39,689 nucleotides of DNA. Source: Lentzea flava (lineage in GTDB: Bacteria > Actinomycetota > Actinomycetes > Mycobacteriales > Pseudonocardiaceae). Location: assembly GCF_014648475.1 (NCBI RefSeq), contig NZ_BMRE01000066.1, forward strand, positions 1-39,689, in the 5' to 3' direction. Position numbers and translations under genes: made by a program. This document shows, in pieces, positions 23,426 to 31,234 of the stretch (positions are counted from its first letter, which is position 1; each line of letters starts with the position of its first letter). The notes below the pieces were generated by a model. The model was not told the origin of the DNA and made no database searches. It was given only the letters and a program-made list of their open reading frames with translations.

Positions 23426-24691
23426 ATGGTCCGCAGGCGCTACGCCGTGGTCGGCACCGGAGCACGGGCCGAGCGGCACGTGCACGCCATCGCGGTCGAG
23501 CACGCGGACACCTGTGAGCTCGTGGCGTTCGCCGACGTGAACCGCACCCGGATGAACGTCCACAACGACCGGCTCGCTGAACTGGGGGTCGAGCCGGTCC
23601 CGACGTACGACGCCGCCGACTTCCTCCGGATGCTGGAGGAGCAGCGGGTCGACGTGGTCGTCGTGACGACGGTCGACCGGCACCACGTCACCTACGTCGT
23701 GGAGGCGCTGGACGCCGGCCGCGACGTCGTGACGGAGAAGCCGATGACGACGGACGTCCCGTCGGCGCGCAAGATCCTCGATGCCGTGCACCGCAACGAC
23801 GGCGACGTCACCGTCACGTTCAACTACCGCTACAACCCGATCCACGAGAAGGTCCGCGAGCTGCTCGCGGACGGTGCTGTCGGTGAGATCGGGTCGGTGC
23901 ACTTCGAGTGGCTGCTCGACACCCGGCACGGCGCCGACTACTTCCGCCGCTGGCACCGCGACAAGGCCAACTCCGGCGGACTCATGGTGCACAAGGCGAC
24001 GCATCACTTCGACCTGCTCAACTGGTGGGTCGGCAGTGTTCCCGAGACCGTCTACGCGCACGGCCGGTTGTTCTTCTACGGCGACGAGAACGGCAAGCGC
24101 CACGGTTACTCGCACGACGACAGGTTCACCTTGAACCTGGAGCAGAACGACTGGCTCAAGAAGCTCTACCTCGACGCCCAGCACGAGGACGGTTACCGAC
24201 GCGACCAGAACCCGTTCGACCCCGGTGTGTCCATTGAGGACGACATGTCGGTGATCGTCCGCTACGCCAGTGGTGCGAACCTGACCTACCACCTTACGGC
24301 CTACTCGCCGTGGGAGGGCTACCGGCTGATGGTCAACGGCAGCAAGGGCCGTCTCGAACTGGAGGTCGTCGAGAACTCCTGGGTGTCGAGCCAGAACCCG
24401 GCCGTGCACGGCGTGAACGCCAACCCGGAGGAGGGATGGGCGAAGCTCTCCGTGCAACGGCTGTTCGAGGAGCGGGAGGAGATCCCGCTGGAGTACGACC
24501 GGGACGGTCACGGCGGTGCCGACCAGCGCATGGTCGACGCGCTGTACGGCCCTCCCGGACAGGAAGACCCGTTGGGACGCAAGGCAACGCACTACGACGG
24601 CACGCTGTCGCTGCTGACCGGTTTCGCCGCCAACCGCAGCTTCGAGACCGGGGAACCGGTCCGCGTCGTCGACGTCATCGATCTCCGATGA
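23426..24691 (+). CDS. Gfo/Idh/MocA-family oxidoreductase (first)
   Basis: The 421-aa NAD(P)-dependent enzyme has the Rossmann motif YAVVGTGARAERHVHAI at the N-terminus, the family catalytic EKP (VTEKPMTTD, about residue 106) and the C-terminal-domain motif HKATHHFDLLNWW with the likely catalytic His. Such enzymes oxidise or reduce a hydroxyl of a sugar, inositol or glycoside. It is larger than minimal members (about 340 aa) because of insertions in the C-terminal domain. It heads the operon, with the sugar-binding lipoprotein starting 10 bp after its stop. Paired LacI-type operators suggest substrate induction. Exact sugar unknown. Confidence 0.9.
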   Translation: MVRRRYAVVGTGARAERHVHAIAVEHADTCELVAFADVNRTRMNVHNDRLAELGVEPVPTYDAADFLRMLEEQRVDVVVVTTVDRHHVTYVVEALDAGRDVVTEKPMTTDVPSARKILDAVHRNDGDVTVTFNYRYNPIHEKVRELLADGAVGEIGSVHFEWLLDTRHGADYFRRWHRDKANSGGLMVHKATHHFDLLNWWVGSVPETVYAHGRLFFYGDENGKRHGYSHDDRFTLNLEQNDWLKKLYLDAQHEDGYRRDQNPFDPGVSIEDDMSVIVRYASGANLTYHLTAYSPWEGYRLMVNGSKGRLELEVVENSWVSSQNPAVHGVNANPEEGWAKLSVQRLFEEREEIPLEYDRDGHGGADQRMVDALYGPPGQEDPLGRKATHYDGTLSLLTGFAANRSFETGEPVRVVDVIDLR

Positions 24692-24701
24692 GAGGAAACC
24701 T

Positions 24702-25970
24702 GTGAAAGCGCACGGTGTTGTGGGCTTGGTGCTGGGCGCGGCGCTCCTCGCGTCCGGTTGTGGCGGCGGGGCGGCGACGGGCGGCCAGACCGAGATCCGG
24801 TTCATCTGGTGGGGCAACGACGACCGCGCCAAGGTGACCAACGAGGCGGTGCGGCTGTTCGAGAGCCGCAACGCGAACATCAAGGTCTCGACGTCGTTCC
24901 AGAACTTCCAGAACTACTTCGAGAAGCTCTCCACCGAGATCGCCGGCGGCAACGCCCCGGACGTGATCCAGATGGACTACCGCTACCTCAACGAGTACGC
25001 GGGCCGCAACGTGCTGCTCGATCTCACTCCTCACGTGGGCAAGGAGATCCGCACGACCGACTGGGACCAGGGGTTCATCGGCAGCGGCAAGCTCAGGGGC
25101 AAGCAGGTCGCGATGCCGTTGGCGCAGAACTCCACCACCATCGTCTACGACCCAAAGCTGTTCTCCGCGGCCGGGGTCAAGGCTCCTGAGATCGGCTGGA
25201 CCTGGGCCGACTACCGGGAAGCCGCGGCGAAGATCCAGGCGAGCACGGGCGGCAAGGTCGCGGGCTCCACGGACTTCGGCGGCACCGAGGACGTCTTCGA
25301 GACCTGGCTGCGGCAGCGCGGCAAGGCCCTCTACACCGACGAGGGCAAGCTCGGGTACACCAAGGACGACCTGAAGGCGTTCTGGCAGCTGTCGAAGGAC
25401 TTCCGCGACGCGAAGGCCACCACCCCCGCGGAACTGGTGACCACGCTGAACGCCGGCGCCGAGCAGACCCCGCTGGGCAAGAAGCTCTCGGCGTCCGAGC
25501 ACAGCTACGACAGCCTCTACGGCGGCTACAACACGGTCCGCCCCGACGAGCTCAAGCTCGGCCCGTATCCCAGCGACAGCAAGGAGGTCCTCGGCTCGTA
25601 CCGCAAGCCGTCGCAGCTGATCAGCGCCTCCGCCCGCACCAAGCACAAGGAGGCGGCGGTCAAGCTGATCGACTTCCTGCTCAACGACCCGGACGCGGGC
25701 AAGATCCTCGGCGCGAACCGCGGGCTGCCCGCGAACCTGAAGATCCGCGAGGCCGTGGCGCAGAACCTCAGCGGTGCCAACAAGGTCATCTTCGAGTACC
25801 AGAAGTCGGTCGACGCCAAGCTCGGTGACGCGCCTGCCGCACCGCCCAAGGGGGACGGCACGATCTACAAGCTGATGCAGCGCAAGCACGAGGAGATCGT
25901 CTTCGGCAAGAAGACGATCGATCAGGCGCTGGACGAGTTCTGGCGTGATGCGGAAGAAGCGCTGAAGTAG
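24702..25970 (+). CDS. ABC transporter sugar-binding lipoprotein
   Basis: The 422-aa extracellular solute-binding protein (family 1) has a lipoprotein signal with lipobox LASGC (lipidated Cys near residue 20). The mature part shows family features: IRFIWWGNDDRAK at the start, GNAPDVIQMDYRYLNEYA, and the C-terminal DFLLNDPDAGKILGANRGLPAN. Many Trp/Tyr and Asp residues fit carbohydrate binding. It would deliver its ligand to the two permeases encoded next. The GTG at 24702 follows AGAGGAAA closely. Its TAG stop overlaps the permease GTG by one base, so they are tightly coupled. The ligand is probably a glycoside or oligosaccharide, possibly nucleoside-like. Confidence 0.93.
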   Translation: MKAHGVVGLVLGAALLASGCGGGAATGGQTEIRFIWWGNDDRAKVTNEAVRLFESRNANIKVSTSFQNFQNYFEKLSTEIAGGNAPDVIQMDYRYLNEYAGRNVLLDLTPHVGKEIRTTDWDQGFIGSGKLRGKQVAMPLAQNSTTIVYDPKLFSAAGVKAPEIGWTWADYREAAAKIQASTGGKVAGSTDFGGTEDVFETWLRQRGKALYTDEGKLGYTKDDLKAFWQLSKDFRDAKATTPAELVTTLNAGAEQTPLGKKLSASEHSYDSLYGGYNTVRPDELKLGPYPSDSKEVLGSYRKPSQLISASARTKHKEAAVKLIDFLLNDPDAGKILGANRGLPANLKIREAVAQNLSGANKVIFEYQKSVDAKLGDAPAAPPKGDGTIYKLMQRKHEEIVFGKKTIDQALDEFWRDAEEALK

Positions 25971-26785
25971 TGCCGTATCTGTTTCTGGGACCGTGGTTGC
26001 TCGGCGCCATCGGTCTCACCGTCGCACCTATGGTCGTGTCGCTGTACCTGTCGTTCACCGACTACGACCTGTTCAACGAACCGCAGTGGGTCGGCCTCGA
26101 CAACTACGCCAAGCTGTTCGGCGACGATCCGCGTTACCTGCACTCGGTCGGCGTGACGCTGCGGTACGTCGCGTGGTCCGTGCCGTCGAAACTGCTGCTC
26201 GCACTTGCCGTCGCCTTGCTGTTGAACGCGTTGCGCGGCAAGGGACAGGCGTTCTTCCGCTCGGCCTTCTACGCGCCGTCGCTGCTCGGTGCCTCGGTCG
26301 GGCTGGCGCTGGCGTGGCGGGCGATCTTCGACACCTGGGTCGACACGCCGGACCACGCGCTGGTCACCATCGTGCTGCTGTCCGCGTGGCAGTTCGGGGC
26401 GCCGATGGTCATCTTCCTGGCGGGGCTGCAGCAGATCCCGCGCGATCTCTTCGACGCGGCGGCGGTCGACGGCGCCGGCTGGTGGCGGCGGCTTTGGTCG
26501 ATCACGCTGCCGATGCTGTCGCCGGTGCTGTTCTTCAACCTCGTGCTGGAGACGATCCACGCGTTCCAGGCGTTCACGCAGGCGTTCGTGGTGAGCGGAG
26601 GCCGCGGCGGGCCCGCGGACTCGACGTTGTTCTACACGCTCTACCTGTACGAGCGCGGCTTCACGGAGTTCCGCATGGGCTACGCGTCGGCCATGGCGTG
26701 GGTGCTGCTGGTCGCGATCGCGTTGATCACCGCGGTGCTGTTCCGCACGTCGAGGTACTGGGTCTTCTACGGGGACGAACGATGA
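25970..26785 (+). CDS. ABC sugar transporter permease (MalF/UgpA type)
   Basis: The 271-aa integral membrane protein has six predicted helices and the EAA loop that contacts the ATPase (FDAAAVDGAGWWRRLWSITLP, near residues 161-181). It starts abruptly with PYLFLGPWLLG, the usual first helix, with no cytoplasmic tail. A segment usually present before AWQFGAPMVIFLAGLQ, the periplasmic loop after WR-x-x-F, is about 20 residues shorter than in typical members. The GTG at 25970 shares its G with the preceding TAG. Its TGA overlaps the next ATG (ATGA). It forms the channel with the second permease; the ATPase must be supplied from elsewhere. Confidence 0.9.
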   Translation: MPYLFLGPWLLGAIGLTVAPMVVSLYLSFTDYDLFNEPQWVGLDNYAKLFGDDPRYLHSVGVTLRYVAWSVPSKLLLALAVALLLNALRGKGQAFFRSAFYAPSLLGASVGLALAWRAIFDTWVDTPDHALVTIVLLSAWQFGAPMVIFLAGLQQIPRDLFDAAAVDGAGWWRRLWSITLPMLSPVLFFNLVLETIHAFQAFTQAFVVSGGRGGPADSTLFYTLYLYERGFTEFRMGYASAMAWVLLVAIALITAVLFRTSRYWVFYGDER

Positions 26786-27609
26786 AGCGGGCCGTGGTCT
26801 TCGTGCTGTGCCTGGCCGCGCTGGGCCTGGTGTTGTACCCGATCGTGTGGTTGATCTCGGCGTCGCTGACCCCGGTCGAGGACCTCGTCGCGAACCTGCG
26901 GTCGTTGTTCCCCGGCAGGATCACGGCCGACGGGTACGCGGGCGCGCTGGAGGGTGCGGGCGGCGAGTCGTTCTGGACGTTCCTCGGCAACTCCACGATC
27001 GTCGCGTCCGGTGCGGTGATCGGCAACGTCGTGTCGTGCTCTCTGGCGGCGTACGCGTTCGCACGACTGCGGTTCCGGCTGAGCGGCCCGTTGTTCGCGT
27101 TCGCCCTGGTCACGATCATGCTGCCCGCGCACGTCACGCTCATCCCGCAGTACGTGGTGTTCCAGCGGCTGGAGATGATCGACACGTTCGTGCCGCTGAT
27201 CCTGCCGAAGCTGCTCGCGACCGACGCGTTCTTCGTGTTCCTCATGGTCCAGTTCATGCGCGGGATTCCGCACGAGCTGGACGAGGCGGCGAGGATCGAC
27301 GGCTGCGGGCCGATCCGCACCTACCGGTACGTCGTGCTGCCGCTGTCCCGCCCGGCGATGGTGACGACGGCGATCTTCACGTTCATCTGGACGTGGAACG
27401 ACTTCTTCTCGCAGCTGATCTACCTGTCGTCGACGGAGAACTACACGATCCCGATGGGGTTGCGGCTGTTCATCGACCAGACGTCGTCGTCCTCGTACGG
27501 GCCGATGTTCGCGATGTCGGTGCTGTCGCTGGTGCCGATCGGGCTGTTCTTCCTGGCGTTCCAGCGGTTCCTGGTCGCCGGGGTCGCGACGACGGGGCTG
27601 AAGGGATGA
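26782..27609 (+). CDS. ABC sugar transporter permease (MalG/UgpE type)
   Basis: The 275-aa protein has six transmembrane helices and the EAA loop LDEAARIDGCGPIRTYRYVV followed by LPLSRPAM. The typical N-terminal LYPIVWLISASLTP and the TWNDFFSQLIYL segment are present. It pairs with the preceding permease, with an ATGA overlap at each end of the gene (start with permease 1, stop with the YesL-like gene). No ATP-binding subunit follows; actinomycete sugar transporters often share one ATPase (MsiK type) encoded elsewhere, which fits this arrangement. Confidence 0.93.
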   Translation: MKRAVVFVLCLAALGLVLYPIVWLISASLTPVEDLVANLRSLFPGRITADGYAGALEGAGGESFWTFLGNSTIVASGAVIGNVVSCSLAAYAFARLRFRLSGPLFAFALVTIMLPAHVTLIPQYVVFQRLEMIDTFVPLILPKLLATDAFFVFLMVQFMRGIPHELDEAARIDGCGPIRTYRYVVLPLSRPAMVTTAIFTFIWTWNDFFSQLIYLSSTENYTIPMGLRLFIDQTSSSSYGPMFAMSVLSLVPIGLFFLAFQRFLVAGVATTGLKG

Positions 27610-28082
27610 CCCGCGAACGGGTGGAGACGCTCGCCGACGCCCTGCTGGTCGGGTTGTTCGTCTTCGTGGTCTCGCTCCCGCTCGTGACGGCGCACGCGGC
27701 CTTCGGGGCGGGATGTGCCGTCCTGCGGGGCGGACTTCCGGTGGGGCGGTTCTGGTCGTCGCTGCGGGTCAGGTGGGTGCCCGGCGTGGTGTTCGGCGTG
27801 CTGTGGGCGGTGCTGGTGGTGGACGTGGTCCTCGTGGTCACGGTGTTGCCGGCGCCGTTGCCCGTACGTGGCGCGGTTCTGCTCGCTTCGGCGGCATTCG
27901 GGGCACTTCTGCTTGATCAAGCACGTCTCGGTTGGCGCGGCGCATTGAAACTGCGGGCACCTCGGCCCATGCTGATGGCCGCGTTGGTGGTCGCCGGTGT
28001 GCTGGTGTGGGCCCTGCCTCCGCTGGCGCTGGTGATCGCCGGACCCCTGGCGCTGGCTGCGGAGTCCACCCGAGAAGGGTGA
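27606..28082 (+). CDS. YesL-like (DUF624) membrane protein
   Basis: The 158-aa protein has about four transmembrane helices and the DUF624-style N-terminus, with hydrophobic helix then SLPLVTAHAAFGAGCAVL. YesL-like proteins are often encoded beside carbohydrate ABC permeases, and their role is unclear. Its ATG overlaps the permease stop (ATGA), and the second oxidoreductase begins 5 bp after its own stop. It is therefore part of the transport/catabolism operon and may help assembly or regulation of the transporter. Confidence 0.7.
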   Translation: MTRERVETLADALLVGLFVFVVSLPLVTAHAAFGAGCAVLRGGLPVGRFWSSLRVRWVPGVVFGVLWAVLVVDVVLVVTVLPAPLPVRGAVLLASAAFGALLLDQARLGWRGALKLRAPRPMLMAALVVAGVLVWALPPLALVIAGPLALAAESTREG

Positions 28083-28087
28083 GGACG

Positions 28088-29134
28088 ATGCGTGTTGCGC
28101 TGGTCGGCGCACGTGGGCACGGGGCACGGCACGTGGAGAACCTGCTCCGGCTCGGCCACGACGGGGTCGCGACCTTCGTGGGCGTGGTGGACGTCGCGGA
28201 GGTCGACGTGCCGGTGCCGTCCTACCCCGATCTGCCGTCGCTGGCCGCCGAGCTGCACCCCGAGATCGTGGTGATCTCGTCACCGCCGTCGACCCACCGC
28301 GACCTGGTGCTGTCGGCGTTCGCGCTGGGCTGTGACGTGCTGGTGGAGAAGCCGGCGCTGCTGTCGGTGGCGGACTTCGACGAGATCTCCTCGGCCGCCG
28401 CCGCGCGCGGGCTGGTGTGCCAGGTCGGGTTCCAGTCCCAGGGGACGGGCTCGTACCGGCGGCTCTGCTCGTTGATCGGCTCGGGAGCCCTCGGGGACAT
28501 CGCGGGCATCGGCGCCGCCGGGCGTTGGGTGCGGACCGACTCCTACTACGAGCGGGCCGCGTGGGCCGGGCGGCACGGCGAGGACGGAACGCTGGTGAAC
28601 CCGTTCGCGCACGCGCTGCAGAACGTCCTCCTCCTGGCCGACGTCGAGGAACGCACGGACATAGCCGTGGAGCTGGAACTGTTCCGGTGCCGCGACACGA
28701 TCACCGCCGACGACACCTCGTGCGTGCGCGTCACGGCTGATGGCGCGCCACCGGTCGTGGTCGCGGCGACGCTGTGCGCGTCGACATCGTTGCCACCGGT
28801 GGTGCTCGTCCACGGCTCGCTGGGGCAGGCCGTGTGGTGGTACGACGACGACAGGCTGACGGTCAACGACCACAAGATGGCCGTGCCTCCCACCGTGGAC
28901 CTGCTGGAGAACCTGATCCGGCACCGGCAGTCCGGCGAACCCCTCGTCGCGCCGCTGGCCGCCGCGCGGGCGTTCACGGCGGTCGTCGAGGCGTGCGGCA
29001 AGGCGGAGGTGCCGCTGGTGCCGGCTCGCCGCGTCGGGGACAGGGCGGTGCTCGACGGCATCGACGAGGTCGTCGTGCGCGCGGCGGAGAAGATCGCGAC
29101 TTTCACCGAGCTGGGCTGCGGTTTCGGGCGGTAG
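28088..29134 (+). CDS. Gfo/Idh/MocA-family oxidoreductase (second)
   Basis: The 348-aa protein has the Rossmann motif MRVALVGARGHGARHVENLL, and the family EKP as DVLVEKPALLSVADFD (near residue 87). The C-terminal domain contains NPFAHALQNVLLL, where the His is the likely catalytic residue. It differs strongly from the first Gfo/Idh enzyme, so the two probably act on different steps, for example oxidation and a later reduction or elimination. It is the last gene of the operon. ATG 28088 follows GAGGAC. The substrate is not known. Confidence 0.87.
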   Translation: MRVALVGARGHGARHVENLLRLGHDGVATFVGVVDVAEVDVPVPSYPDLPSLAAELHPEIVVISSPPSTHRDLVLSAFALGCDVLVEKPALLSVADFDEISSAAAARGLVCQVGFQSQGTGSYRRLCSLIGSGALGDIAGIGAAGRWVRTDSYYERAAWAGRHGEDGTLVNPFAHALQNVLLLADVEERTDIAVELELFRCRDTITADDTSCVRVTADGAPPVVVAATLCASTSLPPVVLVHGSLGQAVWWYDDDRLTVNDHKMAVPPTVDLLENLIRHRQSGEPLVAPLAAARAFTAVVEACGKAEVPLVPARRVGDRAVLDGIDEVVVRAAEKIATFTELGCGFGR

Positions 29135-29137
29135 TCT
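29132..29137 (+). promoter_or_regulatory. -10 box before the membrane protein gene
   Basis: TAGTCT overlaps the stop codon of the preceding oxidoreductase and lies in a small hairpin (GGCGG and CCGCC arms, 29129-29133 and 29141-29145). Expected start about 29144, giving a 29-nt leader with GGGGAG before GTG 29173. Confidence 0.45.
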
Positions 29138-29172
29138 CCCGCCGGGTCCGTCAGCCGTCCGGGGAGTTGTGC

Positions 29173-29688
29173 GTGGACACCTACATCGACTTGAGGGATG
29201 TCCGGCTGACCGGGTACGTCAGCCAGGGGCTGATCGCGCTGGTCGCGGCCGAGTCCGTCTGGGGCACGGTCAACGACTGGCAGGGCGGCTCGTCCTCGTG
29301 GAGCTTCCTCGCCATCGTGCTGATCCTGCCCGCGGCCGTGGCGTTCGTCCTCTGGTTCCGCAACGCCACCCACAACGCCGAGGCGATCGCTCTGCACGGC
29401 GTGCGGATGGTGTCGCAGGTGTGGAAGGCGAGCGACCCCGAGCAGCGCGACGTGCCGTTCGACCAGCGCGTGGCCAGCCCGTTGATCAAGCCGTGGCAGT
29501 ACGCGTTCCTCGCGATGGTGCTGGGCGACGTGCTGGAGTCGTTGCTCCTCGACACACCCGTCTACCTGGTGTTTTCGACGCTGTCCACGGTGTGCGCGGT
29601 CGCCGCGGCCGGGCTCGGGTGCTTCGTGATCTGGCGAATCTCGACGATGCAGCAGCGGTTCGCGGTGCCTCAGCGCAAACGGCGGTAG
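29173..29688 (+). CDS. Membrane protein, possibly a distant DUF4328 relative
   Basis: The 171-aa protein has about four transmembrane helices in two pairs (roughly residues 14-30, 45-62, 106-122 and 130-150). The segment FVLWFRNATHNAEAI after helix 2 resembles the FVVWMSQTRLNSDVI segment at the same place in the two DUF4328 proteins downstream (31805-32939), so a distant relationship is possible. The GTG at 29173 has GGGGAG at proper spacing. It has its own promoter and is followed by cspA, whose promoter begins inside the gap. Function unknown. Confidence 0.6.
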   Translation: MDTYIDLRDVRLTGYVSQGLIALVAAESVWGTVNDWQGGSSSWSFLAIVLILPAAVAFVLWFRNATHNAEAIALHGVRMVSQVWKASDPEQRDVPFDQRVASPLIKPWQYAFLAMVLGDVLESLLLDTPVYLVFSTLSTVCAVAAAGLGCFVIWRISTMQQRFAVPQRKRR

Positions 29689-29694
29689 TTCCGC

Positions 29695-29700
29695 TATACT
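29695..29700 (+). promoter_or_regulatory. -10 box of the cspA promoter
   Basis: TATACT is close to the consensus TATAAT and is rare in this GC-rich sequence. The expected transcription start is about 29707, leaving a leader of about 154 nt before the cspA ATG, as is usual for cold-shock genes. No good -35 is seen. Confidence 0.6.
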
Positions 29701-29706
29701 GGTCTC

Positions 29707-29860
29707 GGTTGCAGTTTTGTGTTCGTGTCATTTCACGCTCGCCAAAACTTCAGTTGCGAGCGCTTCTCCTTCTTAGCGGTTGGGGCGGGTCGGCTCTCGA
29801 CCAACCACGGGGCGGCCGCACAGTGCGGTTCGCTCTTCAGCATTGAAGGAGCAGCAGTAC
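29707..29860 (+). promoter_or_regulatory. Long structured cspA 5' untranslated region
   Basis: The leader can fold into at least two hairpins. One pairs GCTCGC (29737-29742) with GCGAGC (29756-29761), extended by AACT/AGTT inside. The second pairs GGTCG with CGACC and flanking GGTT with AACC (about 29779-29809). The ribosome binding site AAGGAG lies at 29846-29851, 9 nt before ATG. This arrangement matches the temperature- or stability-controlled leaders of CspA-family mRNAs, though no sequence similarity to the E. coli leader is seen. Confidence 0.5.
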
Positions 29861-30064
29861 ATGGCAAACGGCACCGTCAAGTGGTTCAACGCCGAAAAGG
29901 GCTTCGGCTTCATCGCCCCCGAGGACGGCGGCGCTGACGTCTTCGTCCACTACTCGGCCCTCAACGGCGGCGGCTACCGCAGCCTCGAGGAGAACCAGCG
30001 CGTCTCGTTCGACGTCACGCAGGGCCAGAAGGGCCCGCAGGCGACGAACGTCTCCGCTCTCTGA
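29861..30064 (+). CDS. cspA: Cold-shock protein, CspA family
   Basis: The 67-aa protein is a single cold-shock domain that binds single-stranded RNA and DNA. RNP-1 (KGFGFIAPE) and RNP-2 (VFVHYSAL) are both intact, and the start MANGTVKWFNAEKGFGF is typical of actinobacterial CspA. It probably acts as an RNA chaperone in the cytoplasm. It is monocistronic: its own TATACT promoter, long leader and a strong terminator. The symbol indicates family; orthology to one particular paralogue is not established. Confidence 0.95.
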   Translation: MANGTVKWFNAEKGFGFIAPEDGGADVFVHYSALNGGGYRSLEENQRVSFDVTQGQKGPQATNVSAL

Positions 30065-30077
30065 CATCGCTTCACTC

Positions 30078-30117
30078 CGCAGGGCCTCCGGTGTTCCGGG
30101 GGCCCTGCGGCCGTTTT
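30078..30117 (+). terminator. Rho-independent terminator of cspA
   Basis: CGCAGGGCC (30078-30086) pairs with GGCCCTGCG (30101-30109), extended by TCCGG/CCGGG around a TGTT loop, and is followed by TTTTT (30113-30117). It begins 13 bp after the cspA stop and is a textbook intrinsic terminator. Confidence 0.9.
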
Positions 30118-30136
30118 TCGATCATCCGGTTTTCGT

Positions 30137-30142
30137 TAGCCT
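30137..30142 (+). promoter_or_regulatory. -10 box of a leaderless promoter for the kinase-like gene
   Basis: TAGCCT matches TANNNT and ends 6 nt before ATG 30149. The same hexamer is used by the Lrp gene. No ribosome binding site precedes the ATG. Confidence 0.5.
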
Positions 30143-30148
30143 GGCCTG

Positions 30149-30721
30149 ATGCCGTTGCTCGGACCAGCTGATCCGCTGCCGCATGTGCCCCGGCGCATCC
30201 TCGTCGCGGGAAACGCCGGCTCCGGCAAGTCGACGCTCTGCCGGCGCATCGCCGAACAGCGCGACCTGCGCCGGGTCGAGCTCGACAGCCTCTACTGGGG
30301 TCCACAGTGGACGCCGCGCCCGGAGTTCGCCGCCGAGGTGGCGGCGTTCGCTGACGACGACACGTGGGTCACCGAGTTCCAGTACAAGGAAGTGCGGCGG
30401 GTGCTGCTCGACCGCGCGGACATGGTGGTGTGGCTCGATCACCCGTTCGCGATGGTGATGGGACGGCTGGTCGGCCGCACGGTCCGACGTCGCGCGTGCC
30501 GGGTGGAACTGTGGAACGGTAACCAGGAACCGTCGCTGTGGTCGGCGTTCACGGACTCCGAGCACATACTGCGGTGGGGCTGGAAGACCTACCGGCGCAA
30601 CCGGGCCAGGGTGCTCGCCCTGGTCGACGAGGTCGTGGTCGTGCGGTTGTGCGGGCAGGGGCAGGTGGAGCGGTGGCTGGCAGGGCCGCTGGCCTCGGTC
30701 GGACGGGAGCGTGCACGGTGA
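30149..30721 (+). CDS. P-loop kinase-like protein (AAA_18/topology-modulation type)
   Basis: The 190-aa protein has an adenylate-kinase-like P-loop fold. Walker A is VAGNAGSGKST (near residues 19-29), followed by an LDSLYW segment typical of small proteins annotated as DNA topology modulation or FlaR-like, and MVVWLDHP as the Walker B-like strand. The lid region is rich in Arg (GRTVRRRACR). It is probably a small-molecule or nucleotide kinase in the cytoplasm, but the substrate is unknown. Its TGA overlaps the next GTG (GTGA), so it is translated together with the Rossmann-fold protein. Confidence 0.8.
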   Translation: MPLLGPADPLPHVPRRILVAGNAGSGKSTLCRRIAEQRDLRRVELDSLYWGPQWTPRPEFAAEVAAFADDDTWVTEFQYKEVRRVLLDRADMVVWLDHPFAMVMGRLVGRTVRRRACRVELWNGNQEPSLWSAFTDSEHILRWGWKTYRRNRARVLALVDEVVVVRLCGQGQVERWLAGPLASVGRERAR

Positions 30722-31230
30722 GAACGGCGCTGGTGCTCGGCGGGACGGGGATGCTGGCCGGATGTGCGGCGCGGCTCGTGGAACGCGGGTGGCACGTCGT
30801 GCTGCCGTCGCGGACCCGGCCCCTGATGGCCGACGAGGGACCCGGTAGGGCGGCACGCGCGACGATCTCCCGCGGACATCGGCCGACCTGGGTGCGCGCC
30901 GACTGGGAGCGGCCGGCGGAGCTCGCGTCCGAGGTCGAGTACGAACTCGCGGGACGACCGGTGAACCTGCTGGTCGCGTGGGTGCACGACAGCTACCGAG
31001 AGGGCGTGTTGCGAGCCGTGGAGCGTCTTCTGGCCGACGACGCGCCGGTGGTGGAGGTGCACACGCATCAGCCGGTGCCGGATCCGGTGCTGGCTCACCC
31101 GACCCAGCAGGTGCTGCTCGGCCACTTCGCCCACGACGCCGCGCAGCGCACGACCCGTGCGGTGCTGGATGCCGTCGAACGGGCGTTGGAAGGGCGGGCG
31201 CCCTCGCTGCACCACGAAGACGCCCGCTGA
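30718..31230 (+). CDS. Short Rossmann-fold (SDR-like) protein lacking catalytic motif
   Basis: The 170-aa protein begins with TALVLGGTGMLAGCAARLVE, the GxxGxxG nucleotide-binding motif of short-chain dehydrogenases. It is much shorter than classical SDRs (about 250 aa) and has no Tyr-x-x-x-Lys catalytic pair. It probably binds NAD(P) in a structural or sensory role, or is an atypical enzyme. The GTG at 30718 overlaps the kinase-like stop by 4 bp, so the two are coupled. GCGGGCG and CGCCCGC (31194-31200 and 31221-31227) form a hairpin over its last codons. Its stop lies 4 bp from that of the convergent exported protein. Confidence 0.7.
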   Translation: MRTALVLGGTGMLAGCAARLVERGWHVVLPSRTRPLMADEGPGRAARATISRGHRPTWVRADWERPAELASEVEYELAGRPVNLLVAWVHDSYREGVLRAVERLLADDAPVVEVHTHQPVPDPVLAHPTQQVLLGHFAHDAAQRTTRAVLDAVERALEGRAPSLHHEDAR

Positions 31231-31234
31231 CGCG

